Positions 52,659-62,594 of a stretch of 64,000 nucleotides of DNA are shown in pieces. Numbering within the stretch: position 1 is the stretch's first letter; each line of letters begins with the position of its first letter. The position numbers were made by a program, and so were the translations under genes. This stretch comes from DAOUKH01 sp964291475 (lineage in GTDB: Bacteria; Chloroflexota; Dehalococcoidia; SHYB01): positions 1-64,000 of the forward strand of contig OZ220069.1 in the NCBI GenBank assembly GCA_964291475.2. The letters are read 5' to 3'. The notes beneath the pieces are model-generated. The model saw only the letters and a program-made list of their open reading frames with translations, did no database searches and was not told the DNA's origin.

Positions 52659-53536
52659 CCGAACCGCCCTGTGATGTAGTCCTGCGTCCGCTGGTCCGTC
52701 GGGTTGGTGAATATCTCGTCCTTGGGCCCGAACTCTATCAGTTTTCCGGGCTTGCCGCCGCCCTCGGTCGACATGAATGCCGTGTAGTCCGAGACGCGCG
52801 CCGCCTGCTGCATGTTGTGCGTCACGATCAGGATCGTGTAGTCCGACACGATCTCCTGCATCAGGTCTTCGATTTTCAGCGTCGCCGCGGGGTCGAGCGC
52901 CGAGCAGGGTTCGTCCATCAGGATGACCTCGGGCTCGACGGCGATGGCCCGCGCGATGCAGAGGCGCTGCTGCTGCCCGCCGGAGAGGTCCTGCGCGTTC
53001 GTCTTCAGGCGGTCCTTCACCTCTTCCCAGAGCCCCGCGCCTATCAGCGACCGCTCGACGAGCTCGTCCATGTCGCCCTTGTAGCCGTTGATACGCGGTC
53101 CGAAGGCGACGTTGTCGTAGATCGACTTGGGGAAGGGGTTCGGCTTCTGGAATACCATGCCGACGCGGAACCGCACCTCGGTGGCGTCCACGGATGGGTC
53201 GTAGAGGTCCTGGCCGTTGAACAGCACCTCTCCTTCGATGCGCGCGCCGGGAATCAGCTCGTTCATCCGGTTGAATACTCGGAGCAGGGTGCTCTTGCCG
53301 CAGCCCGAAGGCCCGATGATCGCGATGATTTTCTTTGCCGTGAGCCGCACGTTGATGTCTTCCAGCGCCTTATGGTCGCCGTAGTACATGTCCAGCGACT
53401 TCGTCTCGAGCGCGATGAGCTCCTCTTCCGAGGTCCTCTCGCTCGTCTCCTCGCGGATGTCGGTTGGCAAGCTGATGGAGACCGGTCCGTTCACGCCGAC
53501 CGCTGGCGCCGCCGGCGTTTTTTCTTGTGTCGTCAT
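52655..53536 (-). CDS. pstB: Phosphate ABC transporter ATP-binding protein PstB
   Basis: 293 aa. An N-terminal extension of about 40 residues (EETSERTSEEELIALET) precedes the ABC domain. Walker A GPSGCGKST, Q-loop VFQKPNPFPKSIYDNVAFGPR, signature LSGGQQQRLCIARAIA, Walker B VILMDEPCSALDPAAT, and switch His in VTHNMQQAAR are all intact. It powers high-affinity phosphate uptake through PstC/PstA. Confidence 0.97.
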   Translation of the reverse strand: MTTQEKTPAAPAVGVNGPVSISLPTDIREETSERTSEEELIALETKSLDMYYGDHKALEDINVRLTAKKIIAIIGPSGCGKSTLLRVFNRMNELIPGARIEGEVLFNGQDLYDPSVDATEVRFRVGMVFQKPNPFPKSIYDNVAFGPRINGYKGDMDELVERSLIGAGLWEEVKDRLKTNAQDLSGGQQQRLCIARAIAVEPEVILMDEPCSALDPAATLKIEDLMQEIVSDYTILIVTHNMQQAARVSDYTAFMSTEGGGKPGKLIEFGPKDEIFTNPTDQRTQDYITGRFG

Positions 53537-53563
53537 TCTACCCCCTGCCGGAGTCCGCTTGCG

Positions 53564-54478
53564 CTATGCGTCCTGCACGCGCTTCTGGTATTTGTTCCTC
53601 AGGAAAATGGCGAGCGAGTTCATCGCCAGCAGGACGATGAGGAGCACCACGATGCCGGCCGCGGCCGTCTCCAGGAACGCGGTCTGCGGGCGCGATGCCC
53701 AGTTGAAGATCTGAATCGGGAGCACGGTGAAGGGGTCGAGCGGCCCCTGCCAGAACCCGTCGCTGCCGGGAACGAAGGCGATGAAGGTCAGCGCCCCCAT
53801 GATGAGGAGCGGCGCCGTCTCGCCGATGGCCCGCGACATCGAAAGGATCGTGCCCGTCAGGATGCCGGGAAAGGCGTAGGGCAGGATCGTCGTCTGCATC
53901 ACCTGCCACTTGGTTGCCCCAAGGCCGTAGGCCGCGGTGACCAGCGAGTTGGGCACCGCCCGGATCGCCTCCCGCGACGCGATGATCGTGATCGGCAGGA
54001 TCAGCAGCGTCATCGTCAGGGCGCCGGCGAGCACGCTGCGGTCGAGGGCGAACCACCGCACGAAGACGGTGAGCCCCAGAATGCCGTAGACGATGGAGGG
54101 GACGCCCGCGAGGTTGGCGATGTTGGTCTGGATGATGTCGGTGAAGCGGTTCTTGGGAGCGTAGTGCTCGAGGTAGAGCGCCGTCCCCACGCCGAGCGGG
54201 AAGGAAAAGAGCGCGGTGAAGGCCATCACCCACACGGTGCCCATGAGGGCGGAAAGGATGCCGGCGCGCTCGGCGAACCGCGAGGGATAGCTGGTGATGA
54301 AGTCCCAGCTCAGGCGGGGGAAGCCGTCGGTAGAGACGTCGATCAGCAGGGTCGCCAGCACCACGATCCCGATGCCGGTGGCGATGATCGCCAGCGTCAG
54401 GAAGAGCCGGCCTTGGAGCTTCCTCGACGAGAGGTTGGCCCCCATGCCGGCGGTCGCGCCGATCGTGCTGAAAGCCAT
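53564..54478 (-). CDS. pstA: Phosphate ABC transporter permease PstA
   Basis: 304 aa, about six membrane helices. MSFP-type coupling-loop motif: LVTAAYGLGATKWQVMQTTILPYAFPGILTGTILSMSRAIGETAPLLIMGAL, the EAA loop of PstA permeases. The start codon overlaps the pstC stop by one base (TAATG arrangement), implying translational coupling. Confidence 0.96.
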   Translation of the reverse strand: MAFSTIGATAGMGANLSSRKLQGRLFLTLAIIATGIGIVVLATLLIDVSTDGFPRLSWDFITSYPSRFAERAGILSALMGTVWVMAFTALFSFPLGVGTALYLEHYAPKNRFTDIIQTNIANLAGVPSIVYGILGLTVFVRWFALDRSVLAGALTMTLLILPITIIASREAIRAVPNSLVTAAYGLGATKWQVMQTTILPYAFPGILTGTILSMSRAIGETAPLLIMGALTFIAFVPGSDGFWQGPLDPFTVLPIQIFNWASRPQTAFLETAAAGIVVLLIVLLAMNSLAIFLRNKYQKRVQDA

Positions 54479-55425
54479 TAGTAGCTCTCCCTGAACCGCC
54501 GGACGATGAAGTGGCCGAAGACGTTCATCGCCAGGGTGATGACGAAGAGCACCAAGCCGACGGCGAAGAGCGTCTTGAATTCAATCGTGCCGTGGGGCGC
54601 TTCACCCATGCTTGTCTGCACCATGTAGGCCGTCATCGTTTGGACGCTGTCGAGCGGCGTCGCCGTGACGTTGGGCGTGGCGCCGGCGGCGAGGGTCACG
54701 ATCATCGTCTCGCCCACGGCCCGCGAGATGGCCAGGATGAACGCGGCGATGATGCCGGAGAGCGCGGCGGGCACCACCACGCGCACCGCCGTCTCGAACT
54801 TGGTGGCGCCCAGCGCGTAGGCCCCGTTCCGCAACGTCTGCGGCACGGAGACCATCGCGTCCTCGCTGATCGAGGCCACCATGGGAATGATCATCACCCC
54901 GACGACGAGCCCCGCCGAGAGCGCGTTGAAGATGTTCGCGTCCGAGAACAGGAACCGCACGATCTCCGGTGTGACGAAGGTCAGGGCGAAGAAGCCGTAC
55001 ACCACCGTCGGCACGCCGGCCAGCACTTCGAGGACCGGCTTGATCGTCCGCCGCAACCGTTCCGGGGCGTATTCGGCCAGGAAGATCGCCGTCAGCAGGC
55101 CCACCGGAAGGGCGAACGCCGCGGCGATGGCCGAGACCATCAGCGTGCCGGTGATGAGGGGCCAGATGCCGAACGCTTGGGGGATGAACCGGGGCGTCCA
55201 ACGGGTGTCGAAGAGGAAGTCGGCGAGCGAGACCTCGCGGAAGAAGCTGATCGCCTCGGTCAGCAGCGAGACGACGATGCCGATCGTGGTGAGGACCGAG
55301 ATCAGCCCCATCCCCAGAAGGATCTTGGGGATGACCGCCTCTTCCCACGTCCGCTTCGACCGCTTCCACTGCGCCGCGTGCGACGAGCGGAATGCCTCGC
55401 CGATGGGGGTGGAATCCGTAGCCAG
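54478..55425 (-). CDS. pstC: Phosphate ABC transporter permease PstC, apparent CTG start
   Basis: About 315 aa. The EAA loop is PQTLRNGAYALGATKFETAVRVVVPAALSGIIAAFILAISRAVGETMIVTLAAG, and VLAGVPTVVYGFFALTFVTP is the conserved PstC segment. The first in-frame ATG (55311) falls inside TM1 and would delete the N-terminal cytoplasmic part. Upstream, in frame, a normal N-terminus (ATDSTPIGEAFRSSHAAQW, then KRSKRTWEEAVIPKILLGMG) runs back to CTG at 55423-55425, seven bases after GGAGG, with no in-frame ATG/GTG/TTG in between. So the start is most likely CTG. First gene of the pst operon; pstS is absent. Confidence 0.9.
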   Translation of the reverse strand: MATDSTPIGEAFRSSHAAQWKRSKRTWEEAVIPKILLGMGLISVLTTIGIVVSLLTEAISFFREVSLADFLFDTRWTPRFIPQAFGIWPLITGTLMVSAIAAAFALPVGLLTAIFLAEYAPERLRRTIKPVLEVLAGVPTVVYGFFALTFVTPEIVRFLFSDANIFNALSAGLVVGVMIIPMVASISEDAMVSVPQTLRNGAYALGATKFETAVRVVVPAALSGIIAAFILAISRAVGETMIVTLAAGATPNVTATPLDSVQTMTAYMVQTSMGEAPHGTIEFKTLFAVGLVLFVITLAMNVFGHFIVRRFRESY

Positions 55426-55466
55426 CGCGTGACCTCCGCGAGCCGAAGCTCCGCGTACCGTAGAAG

Positions 55467-55510
55467 CGCCGTGTTAACGGCGTGTTAACGTCCGTCTAAA
55501 ACCGCGTTAA
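55467..55510 (-). promoter_or_regulatory. PhoP/PhoB-type operator: four 11-bp direct repeats before pstC
   Basis: On the - strand four consecutive 11-bp units begin TTAACG (55510), TTAGAC (55499), TTAACA (55488), TTAACA (55477). This equals the TTAACA-type, 11-bp-period binding pattern of PhoP in Bacillus and PhoB relatives. TACGGT (55462-55457) just downstream could be the -10, giving a short leader to the ribosome-binding site at 55437-55433. Confidence 0.75.
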
Positions 55511-56020
55511 TCTTCTCGCTGGAGCCCCCACAAACCTCTCCCCCTCTGAGGGAGACTGAGAGAGGGCACGCGCCCGCAGGGCGCGCCGGAGAGGTGGTGC
55601 GGGGCGGTCCCCTCCGGATCTCTTCTCCCGTGGGGAGAAGATTGAGATGAGGGGCCCCCTGCCAACCGCCACTGCCTATCCAACCCTGTCCGCGGTCGAT
55701 GCCACGCATCCCCCGTAGGGGCGACCCTTGTGGGCGCCCACTCTCGACAACCACCAACGTCCCTTCAAGGCGCCCCTACCCACTTCTCCGGGGTGGGGCA
55801 TGACTCTAACCCTCCCCCGCAGGGGGAGCACCTTAAGCCTCTCCCCCTTTGGGGGAGACTGAGAGAGGGCCGGGGTGGGGTGGTCTTCACCCTCTCCCGC
55901 CGGGAGAGGGTTGGGGTGAGGGCGGAGGGTGGGGGGGAGTGCGCCAACGTCTATAGAGCCGCCGGCGCCGGTTACGCAAGAGTCTCCAGTGGGGGAGATC
56001 CAAGGCCGCGCGGCCTCTCT
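55511..56020. repeat. REP-like intergenic repeat cluster
   Basis: 55530-55925 contains CTCTCCCCCTCTGAGGGAGACTGAGAGAGG-like units, GAGAAGATTGAGATGAGGGG, a GTAGGGGCGACCCTTGTGGGCGCCC unit and a GGGGGAGACTGAGAGAGGGC copy (each given only in part here). No gene seen. Confidence 0.65.
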
Positions 56021-56148
56021 CGTGGACGTTCGTGGAAGTTGGTGAGCGTTCGTGAGCGTTGGTGAGCGCTTTTGGCGCGGGCCACTTCTGTTGGCCGCTC
56101 ATGAAAGTCGTGAACGTTGGTGAACGTTCGTGAGCGCTCGTGAGCGTT
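56021..56148. repeat. Two arrays of 10-bp tandem repeats (consensus SGTGARCGTT)
   Basis: Five 10-bp units at 56021-56070 and four or five at 56099-56148, separated by 28 bp, follow SGTGARCGTT with few mismatches. One unit per helical turn places each half-site on the same DNA face. The function is unknown; read on the other strand they give a low-complexity frame (NVHERS repeats) that is not a gene. Confidence 0.75.
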
Positions 56149-56319
56149 TGGGACACCGGCTACTCTGTTGCGCGGCGTTGGGTGGGACGCCGTTGGCCGC
56201 GATCTTGTCACGATTTGCCGGCGGCTACGCTATCTTCAGCGCGTTTCGGCCGCGGTTGCGCCACATCTCGACGACGATTGCTCACGGTCCACGCGCGGTG
56301 AGCGCCCGCCATCGCGCGC

Positions 56320-56348
56320 TTGACACGCCCGCCGCGCGGGGCTACCAT
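56320..56348 (+). promoter_or_regulatory. Sigma70-type promoter 1 upstream of rpsO-pnp
   Basis: TTGACA (56320-56325), 17-bp spacer, TACCAT (56343-56348). It is the best consensus promoter in the window. It is followed at once by a perfect palindrome. Confidence 0.65.
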
Positions 56349-56354
56349 CAAGTG

Positions 56355-56368
56355 AGAACGTACGTTCT
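56355..56368. promoter_or_regulatory. 14-bp perfect palindrome, LexA-box-like operator at the promoter-1 start site
   Basis: AGAACGTACGTTCT is perfectly self-complementary and has the core GAAC-N4-GTTC, the core of the Gram-positive-type LexA/DinR box (CGAACN4GTTCG). It covers the expected transcription start, an ideal repressor position. The flanks are A/T instead of C/G, and rpsO-pnp is not a known SOS operon, so the regulator is uncertain. Confidence 0.45.
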
Positions 56369-56393
56369 TGGCGGGGACACGGGCCATCGTTCT

Positions 56394-56555
56394 GCGGACG
56401 CGCAGGAGACGCGCCCACTGTCCCGGCGGGTGGCCGGGGAGCGGCCGGAATTGCCCCGCGGACGCGCGGGAGACAGGGCCCTTTGCCCCGGCGGGCGGCG
56501 GGAGCGGCCCAATGCCCCGCGGACGCGCGGGAGACAGGGCCGTTGCCGCGGCGGG
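56394..56555. repeat. 61-64 bp tandem repeat in the rpsO leader
   Basis: Units start at 56394, 56458 and 56519 with GCGGACGCGC(A/G)GGAGAC and continue with GGCCCTTTGCCCCGGCGGGC-like sequence; the third is partial. Very GC-rich and hairpin-prone. Confidence 0.75.
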
Positions 56556-56657
56556 ATTGCGCGGAGGCCCCCTCGCGTGGCTGAGCGAGGGCTCCCGCTG
56601 GGGGCGCGTCTCTTCACCTTCTCCCTGGGAAGACGGAAGAGAAATACCCGTCGCGTG

Positions 56658-56666
56658 TGGTATAAT
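56658..56666 (+). promoter_or_regulatory. Extended -10 promoter 2 for rpsO
   Basis: TGGTATAAT (56658-56666) is a perfect extended -10 (TGnTATAAT), 45 bp before the rpsO start; no clear -35. Confidence 0.6.
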
Positions 56667-56710
56667 CGGCGCGAAGAAAATCTGAAGCAGTACGCAAGGT
56701 GCGGGAGTAG

Positions 56711-56974
56711 TTGGACAAAGGGAAGAAAGAAGAGGTCCTCAAAGAGTACCAGCGCCATGACGGCGACACGGGCTCAGCGGAAGTGCAAGTCGCGATTCTG
56801 ACGCAACGGATCAACGACATCACCGATCACTTGCGCGAACATCGCCAGGACCACCACTCACGGCGCGGCCTATTCAAAATGGTTGGGCGACGCCGTCGGC
56901 TGCTCCGCTACGTCCACAAAGAGGACGTAGGTCGGTACCGGACGCTCATCCAGCGGCTCGGTCTCCGGAGATAG
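56711..56974 (+). CDS. rpsO: 30S ribosomal protein S15
   Basis: 87 aa, normal length. DKGKKEEVLKEYQRHDGDTGSAEVQVAILTQRINDITDHLREHRQDHHSRRGLFKMVGRRRRLLRY has all S15 rRNA-binding residues (GDTGS, DHHSRRGL). The start is TTG 56711, shortly after GGGAG; no ATG exists before residue 57. S15 commonly represses its own translation. pnp follows after a terminator-like hairpin, the usual rpsO-pnp order. Confidence 0.97.
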   Translation: MDKGKKEEVLKEYQRHDGDTGSAEVQVAILTQRINDITDHLREHRQDHHSRRGLFKMVGRRRRLLRYVHKEDVGRYRTLIQRLGLRR

Positions 56975-57006
56975 ACCTCGCTCCGATTGCGGGGTCTTCT
57001 TCTTTT
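56973..57006 (+). terminator. Intrinsic terminator/attenuator between rpsO and pnp
   Basis: AGACCTCGC (56973-56981) pairs with GCGGGGTCT (56989-56997), one wobble, loop TCCGATT, then TCTTCTTTT. The stem starts inside the rpsO stop codon region. Confidence 0.8.
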
Positions 57007-57046
57007 CACCTGATTCGCCCCTCCCCTCAGGAAGGAATGTATTCGC

Positions 57047-59365
<2,319 letters not shown>

Positions 59366-59391
59366 TCCCGCCAACCGACGTTGTACGGATA

Positions 59392-59430
59392 AGAAGGGGC
59401 GCTCCAGAGCGCCCCTTCTCTTTGTCTTCC
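59392..59430 (+). terminator. Strong rho-independent terminator after pnp
   Basis: A perfect 13-bp stem AGAAGGGGCGCTC (59392-59404) with GAGCGCCCCTTCT (59407-59419) and tiny loop, followed by CTTTGTCTTCC. It is symmetrical and may act on both strands. Confidence 0.85.
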
Positions 59431-59439
59431 GGCGGAGAG

Positions 59440-60640
59440 GTTTGTGTGAGTGGGGAGCAGCGCCCCGCGGGCGCTCGCGCGGCTAGCGGCGCGGGCCCTC
59501 TCTCAATCTCCCCCAGAGGGGGAGAGGCCGGAAGGCCCCGGGGCGATTCGCGAATCGCCCCTACAGGGGAGGAGAGAAGGCCCCGCCCGCACCCCTGGGC
59601 GATCACAAGGGTCGCCCCTACGGGTGGGCATGGAAGTGCCGGCTGTCGATGGCCGTTGGCGGCCGGCGGGGGCCCCTCATCTCAATCTTCTCCCGTGGGG
59701 AGAAGAGGAAGACCTCCCCACGCCACCCCTCCGGCGCGCCCGTTGGGCGCGCGCCCTCTCTCAATCTCCCCCAGATGGGGAGAGGCCGGAAGGGACGGGC
59801 GATTCGCGAATCGCCCGTACAGGGGAGGAGAGAAGGCCCCGCCCGCCCGCCTGAGCGATCACAAGGGTCGCCCCTACGGGTGGGGCATGGAAGTGCCGGC
59901 TATCGATGGCCGTTGGCGGCCGGCGGGGGCCCCTCATCTCAATCTTCTCCCGTGGGGAGAAGAGGAAGACCTCCCCGCGCCGCCCCTCCGGCGCGCCCGT
60001 TGGGCGCGCGCCCTCTCTCAAATCTCCCCCAGAGGGGGAAGGGACGGGCGATTCGCGAATCGCCCCTACAGGGGAGGAGAGAAGGCCCCGCCCGCAGCCC
60101 TGGGCGATCACAAGGGTCGCCCCTACGGGTGGGGCATGGAAGTGCCGGCTATCGATGGCCGTTGGTGGCCGGCGGGGGGCCCCCTCATCTCAATCTTCTC
60201 CCGTGGGGAGAAGAGGAAGAGCTCCCCGCGCCACCCCTCCGGCGCGCCCGTTGGGCGCGCGCCCTCTCTCAAATCTCCCCCAGATGGGGAGAGGCCGGAA
60301 GGGACGGGCGATTCGCGAATCGCCCCTACGGGGGAGGAGAGAAGGCCCCGCCCGCACCCCTGGGCGATCACAAGGGTCGCCCCTATGGGTGGGGCATGGA
60401 AGTGCCGACTATCGATGGCCGTTGGCGGCCGGCGGGGGGGCCCCTCATCTCAATCTTCTCCCGTGGGGAGAAGAGGAAGACCTCCCCGCGCCACCCCTCC
60501 GGCGCGCCCGATGGGCGCGCGCCCTCTCTCAAATCTCCCCCAGAGGGGGAGAGGGAAGACCACCCCATTCCACCCGTTTTCCAACCAGCGGCGGGGGTTT
60601 TGTAAAGGTCTCCAGAGGGAGAGAGGTTGAAGGGGCGGGC
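59440..60640. repeat. Four-fold tandem array of ~250-260 bp composite intergenic repeats
   Basis: The segment TGGAAGTGCCGGCTATCGATGG recurs (first bases) at 59631, 59888, 60137 and 60397. Each unit contains in order: CCCCTCATCTCAATCTTCTC, GTGGGGAGAAGAGGAAGA, GGCGCGCC inverted unit, CTCTCTCAAATCTCCCCCAG, GGGCGATTCGCGAATCGCCC palindrome, and GGGCGATCACAAGGGTCGCC. These are the modules scattered singly at 29, 37.6, 44.3, 47.6 and 55.6 kb. No real gene is present despite long overlapping open frames. Confidence 0.9.
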
Positions 60641-60641
60641 G

Positions 60642-60647
60642 TATAAT
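60642..60647 (+). promoter_or_regulatory. -10 element for dapB
   Basis: TATAAT, 25 bp before the dapB start; no clear -35 in the repeat-derived sequence upstream. Confidence 0.45.
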
Positions 60648-60672
60648 GGGAGTTCGCTGCCGGAGGCTTGCG

Positions 60673-61464
60673 TTGGCTGAGATTCGCGTTCTGATGCATG
60701 GCGCGCTGGGGAAGATGGGGCAGGCGGTCTCCGCAGGCCTTGAGCGCGAGCCCGATATCGTCGTCGCCGCCGCGGTCGACGCCGCCGCCAGCGGGGACCG
60801 CTTCGTCAACGACGGCATCGACGTGCCGTTGGCGGCCTCGATTGACGGGCTCCCCGGCGACGTGTCGGCGGCCGTGCTTGTCGACTTTTCCCACGCCGAG
60901 GCGACCCCCGGCGCGGTCGAAGCGGCGGCATCGCGCGGGATGGGCTTCGTCGTCGGCACGACGGGGCTCTCCGACGAGGCGGTGGCCGGCCTGGAGCGCG
61001 TCGCGGAGAAGTACGGCGTGGGCGGCGTCGTGGCGCCGAACTTCGCCATCGGCGCCGTGCTGATGATGCACCTCGCGCAGCAGGCCGCGCCTCATTTCGA
61101 CCATGCCGAGATCATGGAGATGCACCACGAGACGAAGATCGACGCGCCGTCGGGCACCGCGGCCACGACGGCCCGTATGTTGCACGAGGCCCGCGGCGGC
61201 GACTTCGAGCGGAACGTCCCCGAACGGGAGACGGTGTCGGACACCCGGGCGGGGCAGTCCGGCGGCGTCACCATCCACAGTCTCCGGCTGCCCGGGGCGA
61301 TGGCACATCAAGAAGTCATCTTCGGCATCGCGGGCCAGACGCTGAGCATCCGCCACGACACCATCAACCGGGACTGCTACGTGCCCGGCATCGCGCGGGC
61401 CGTGCGCCGCGCCGCCGAGGGCAAGGGCTTCGTCTTCGGACTCGACCGGCTGCTCGGCCTCTAG
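60673..61464 (+). CDS. dapB: 4-hydroxy-tetrahydrodipicolinate reductase
   Basis: 263 aa. Reduces the DapA product to tetrahydrodipicolinate in the lysine/DAP pathway. VLMHGALGKMGQAVSAGL is the NAD(P)-binding N-terminus, VDFSHAEAT and VVGTTGL the nucleotide loop, and MEMHHETKIDAPSGTA the catalytic/substrate signature (HH.TK.DAPSGTA). The start is TTG 60673, six bases after GGAGG; upstream residues do not belong to the family. First gene of dapB-asd-dapA. Confidence 0.97.
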   Translation: MAEIRVLMHGALGKMGQAVSAGLEREPDIVVAAAVDAAASGDRFVNDGIDVPLAASIDGLPGDVSAAVLVDFSHAEATPGAVEAAASRGMGFVVGTTGLSDEAVAGLERVAEKYGVGGVVAPNFAIGAVLMMHLAQQAAPHFDHAEIMEMHHETKIDAPSGTAATTARMLHEARGGDFERNVPERETVSDTRAGQSGGVTIHSLRLPGAMAHQEVIFGIAGQTLSIRHDTINRDCYVPGIARAVRRAAEGKGFVFGLDRLLGL

Positions 61465-61492
61465 GACCAGATGGACTAACGGGAGAAGCGAC

Positions 61493-62512
61493 GTGGGTCT
61501 ACGCATTGCCTTCGTGGGCGCGACGGGCGCCGTCGGCGCCGAATTCCTGAAGATCGCGGACGGTTGGAGCACGCAGATCAGCGAGCTGCGCCTGCTCGCC
61601 AGCGCGCGCTCGGCCGGATCCAAGCTCACCTTCCGCGGTGAGGAGATCGAGGTGGGGGAGACGACCGCCGCCTCGTTCGAGGACGTCGACATCGCCTTCC
61701 TTTCCGCCAGCACCGCGGCGTCGAGGGAGTGGGGACCCATCGCGGTCGAGGCCGGCGCGGTCGTCATCGACGACAGCTCGGCGTTCCGGCTCGATCCCGC
61801 CGTGCCGCTTGTCGTGCCCGAGGTCAACGCGGACGAAATGGAGCGCCACCAGGGCATCATCTCGCAGCCGAACTGCACCACGGTGCCGCTGGTGATGGCG
61901 CTGCATCCGCTTCGCAACATCGAAGCGATCAAGCGGGTGGTGACCTCGACGTACCAGTCGGTCTCGGGCGCGGGCGCCGCCGCCGTGGCCGAGCTCGACC
62001 TCCAGAGCGAGCAGATCGCCGGGGGCAAGGCCACGGAGCCGGAGGTCTTTGCTCATCAGATCGCCTTCAACCTGATCCCGGCGGTGGACGTCTTCCTCGA
62101 AGACGGCTACTCGCGGGAGGAGTGGAAGATGCAGGAGGAGACGCGGAAGATACTGGGCCTGCCCGACCTTCCGTTCTCCGCGACCTGCGTCCGCGCGCCG
62201 GTCTACCAGGCGCACAGCATGGCGGCGAACATCGAGTTCGATGGGCCGGTCTCGCCGGAGGAGGCGCGCAGCGTCTTGTCGGCCGCCCCCGGCGTGTGCG
62301 TCGTGGACAACCCCGCCGAAGACCTCTACCCCCACCCGCTCGCGGCGGCGGACCGCGACGACGTCTTCGTGGGCCGCATCCGGCGCGATACGTCGGTGGA
62401 GCACGGCGTCGTCCTCTGGCTCTCCGCCGACAATCTTCGCAAGGGCGCCGCGCTCAACATGGTGCAGATCGCCGACGAGCTGGTGGCGCGGGGACTCGTC
62501 AAGCAGCCCTAA
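61493..62512 (+). CDS. asd: Aspartate-semialdehyde dehydrogenase
   Basis: 339 aa. NADP-dependent reduction of aspartyl phosphate to aspartate semialdehyde, branch point to lysine, threonine and methionine. RIAFVGATGAVGAEFLKI is the nucleotide motif, ISQPNCTTVP holds catalytic Cys128, QSVSGAGAAAV and VRAPVYQAHSMAANIEF the substrate Glu/His region. GTG start at 61493 after GGGAGAAG, 28 bp downstream of dapB. Confidence 0.97.
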   Translation: MGLRIAFVGATGAVGAEFLKIADGWSTQISELRLLASARSAGSKLTFRGEEIEVGETTAASFEDVDIAFLSASTAASREWGPIAVEAGAVVIDDSSAFRLDPAVPLVVPEVNADEMERHQGIISQPNCTTVPLVMALHPLRNIEAIKRVVTSTYQSVSGAGAAAVAELDLQSEQIAGGKATEPEVFAHQIAFNLIPAVDVFLEDGYSREEWKMQEETRKILGLPDLPFSATCVRAPVYQAHSMAANIEFDGPVSPEEARSVLSAAPGVCVVDNPAEDLYPHPLAAADRDDVFVGRIRRDTSVEHGVVLWLSADNLRKGAALNMVQIADELVARGLVKQP

Positions 62513-62526
62513 TCGGCGCGGTCGGC

Positions 62527-62532
62527 TATAAT
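62527..62532 (+). promoter_or_regulatory. -10-like element before dapA
   Basis: TATAAT 63 bp upstream of dapA, between asd and dapA; could give dapA its own promoter. No convincing -35. Confidence 0.35.
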
Positions 62533-62594
62533 GGGCGCCCCGCTGCTGGGCGGCCAGCCCCTAGAGCGGAAGAGACGGAGGCGTGGAGGAAGCA

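Larger units (their letters stand above)
56149..56710 (+). other. Non-coding region/leader upstream of rpsO
   Basis: No gene. It holds promoter 1 with an overlapping palindrome (56320-56368), about 2.6 copies of a 61-64 bp GC-rich repeat (56394-56555), and promoter 2 (56658-56666). If promoter 1 is used, rpsO mRNA has a leader of about 355 nt. Confidence 0.6.

Noticed and set aside
55887..56211. Small - strand frames with NVHERS repeats
   Set aside because: They are readings of the 10-bp DNA repeats and have no gene-like features.
59440..60640. Several 250-400 codon open frames on both strands in the tandem repeat array
   Set aside because: They encode RREGPARTPGRSQGSPLRV-type repeats reflecting the DNA repeat, overlap in all frames and have no start signals.
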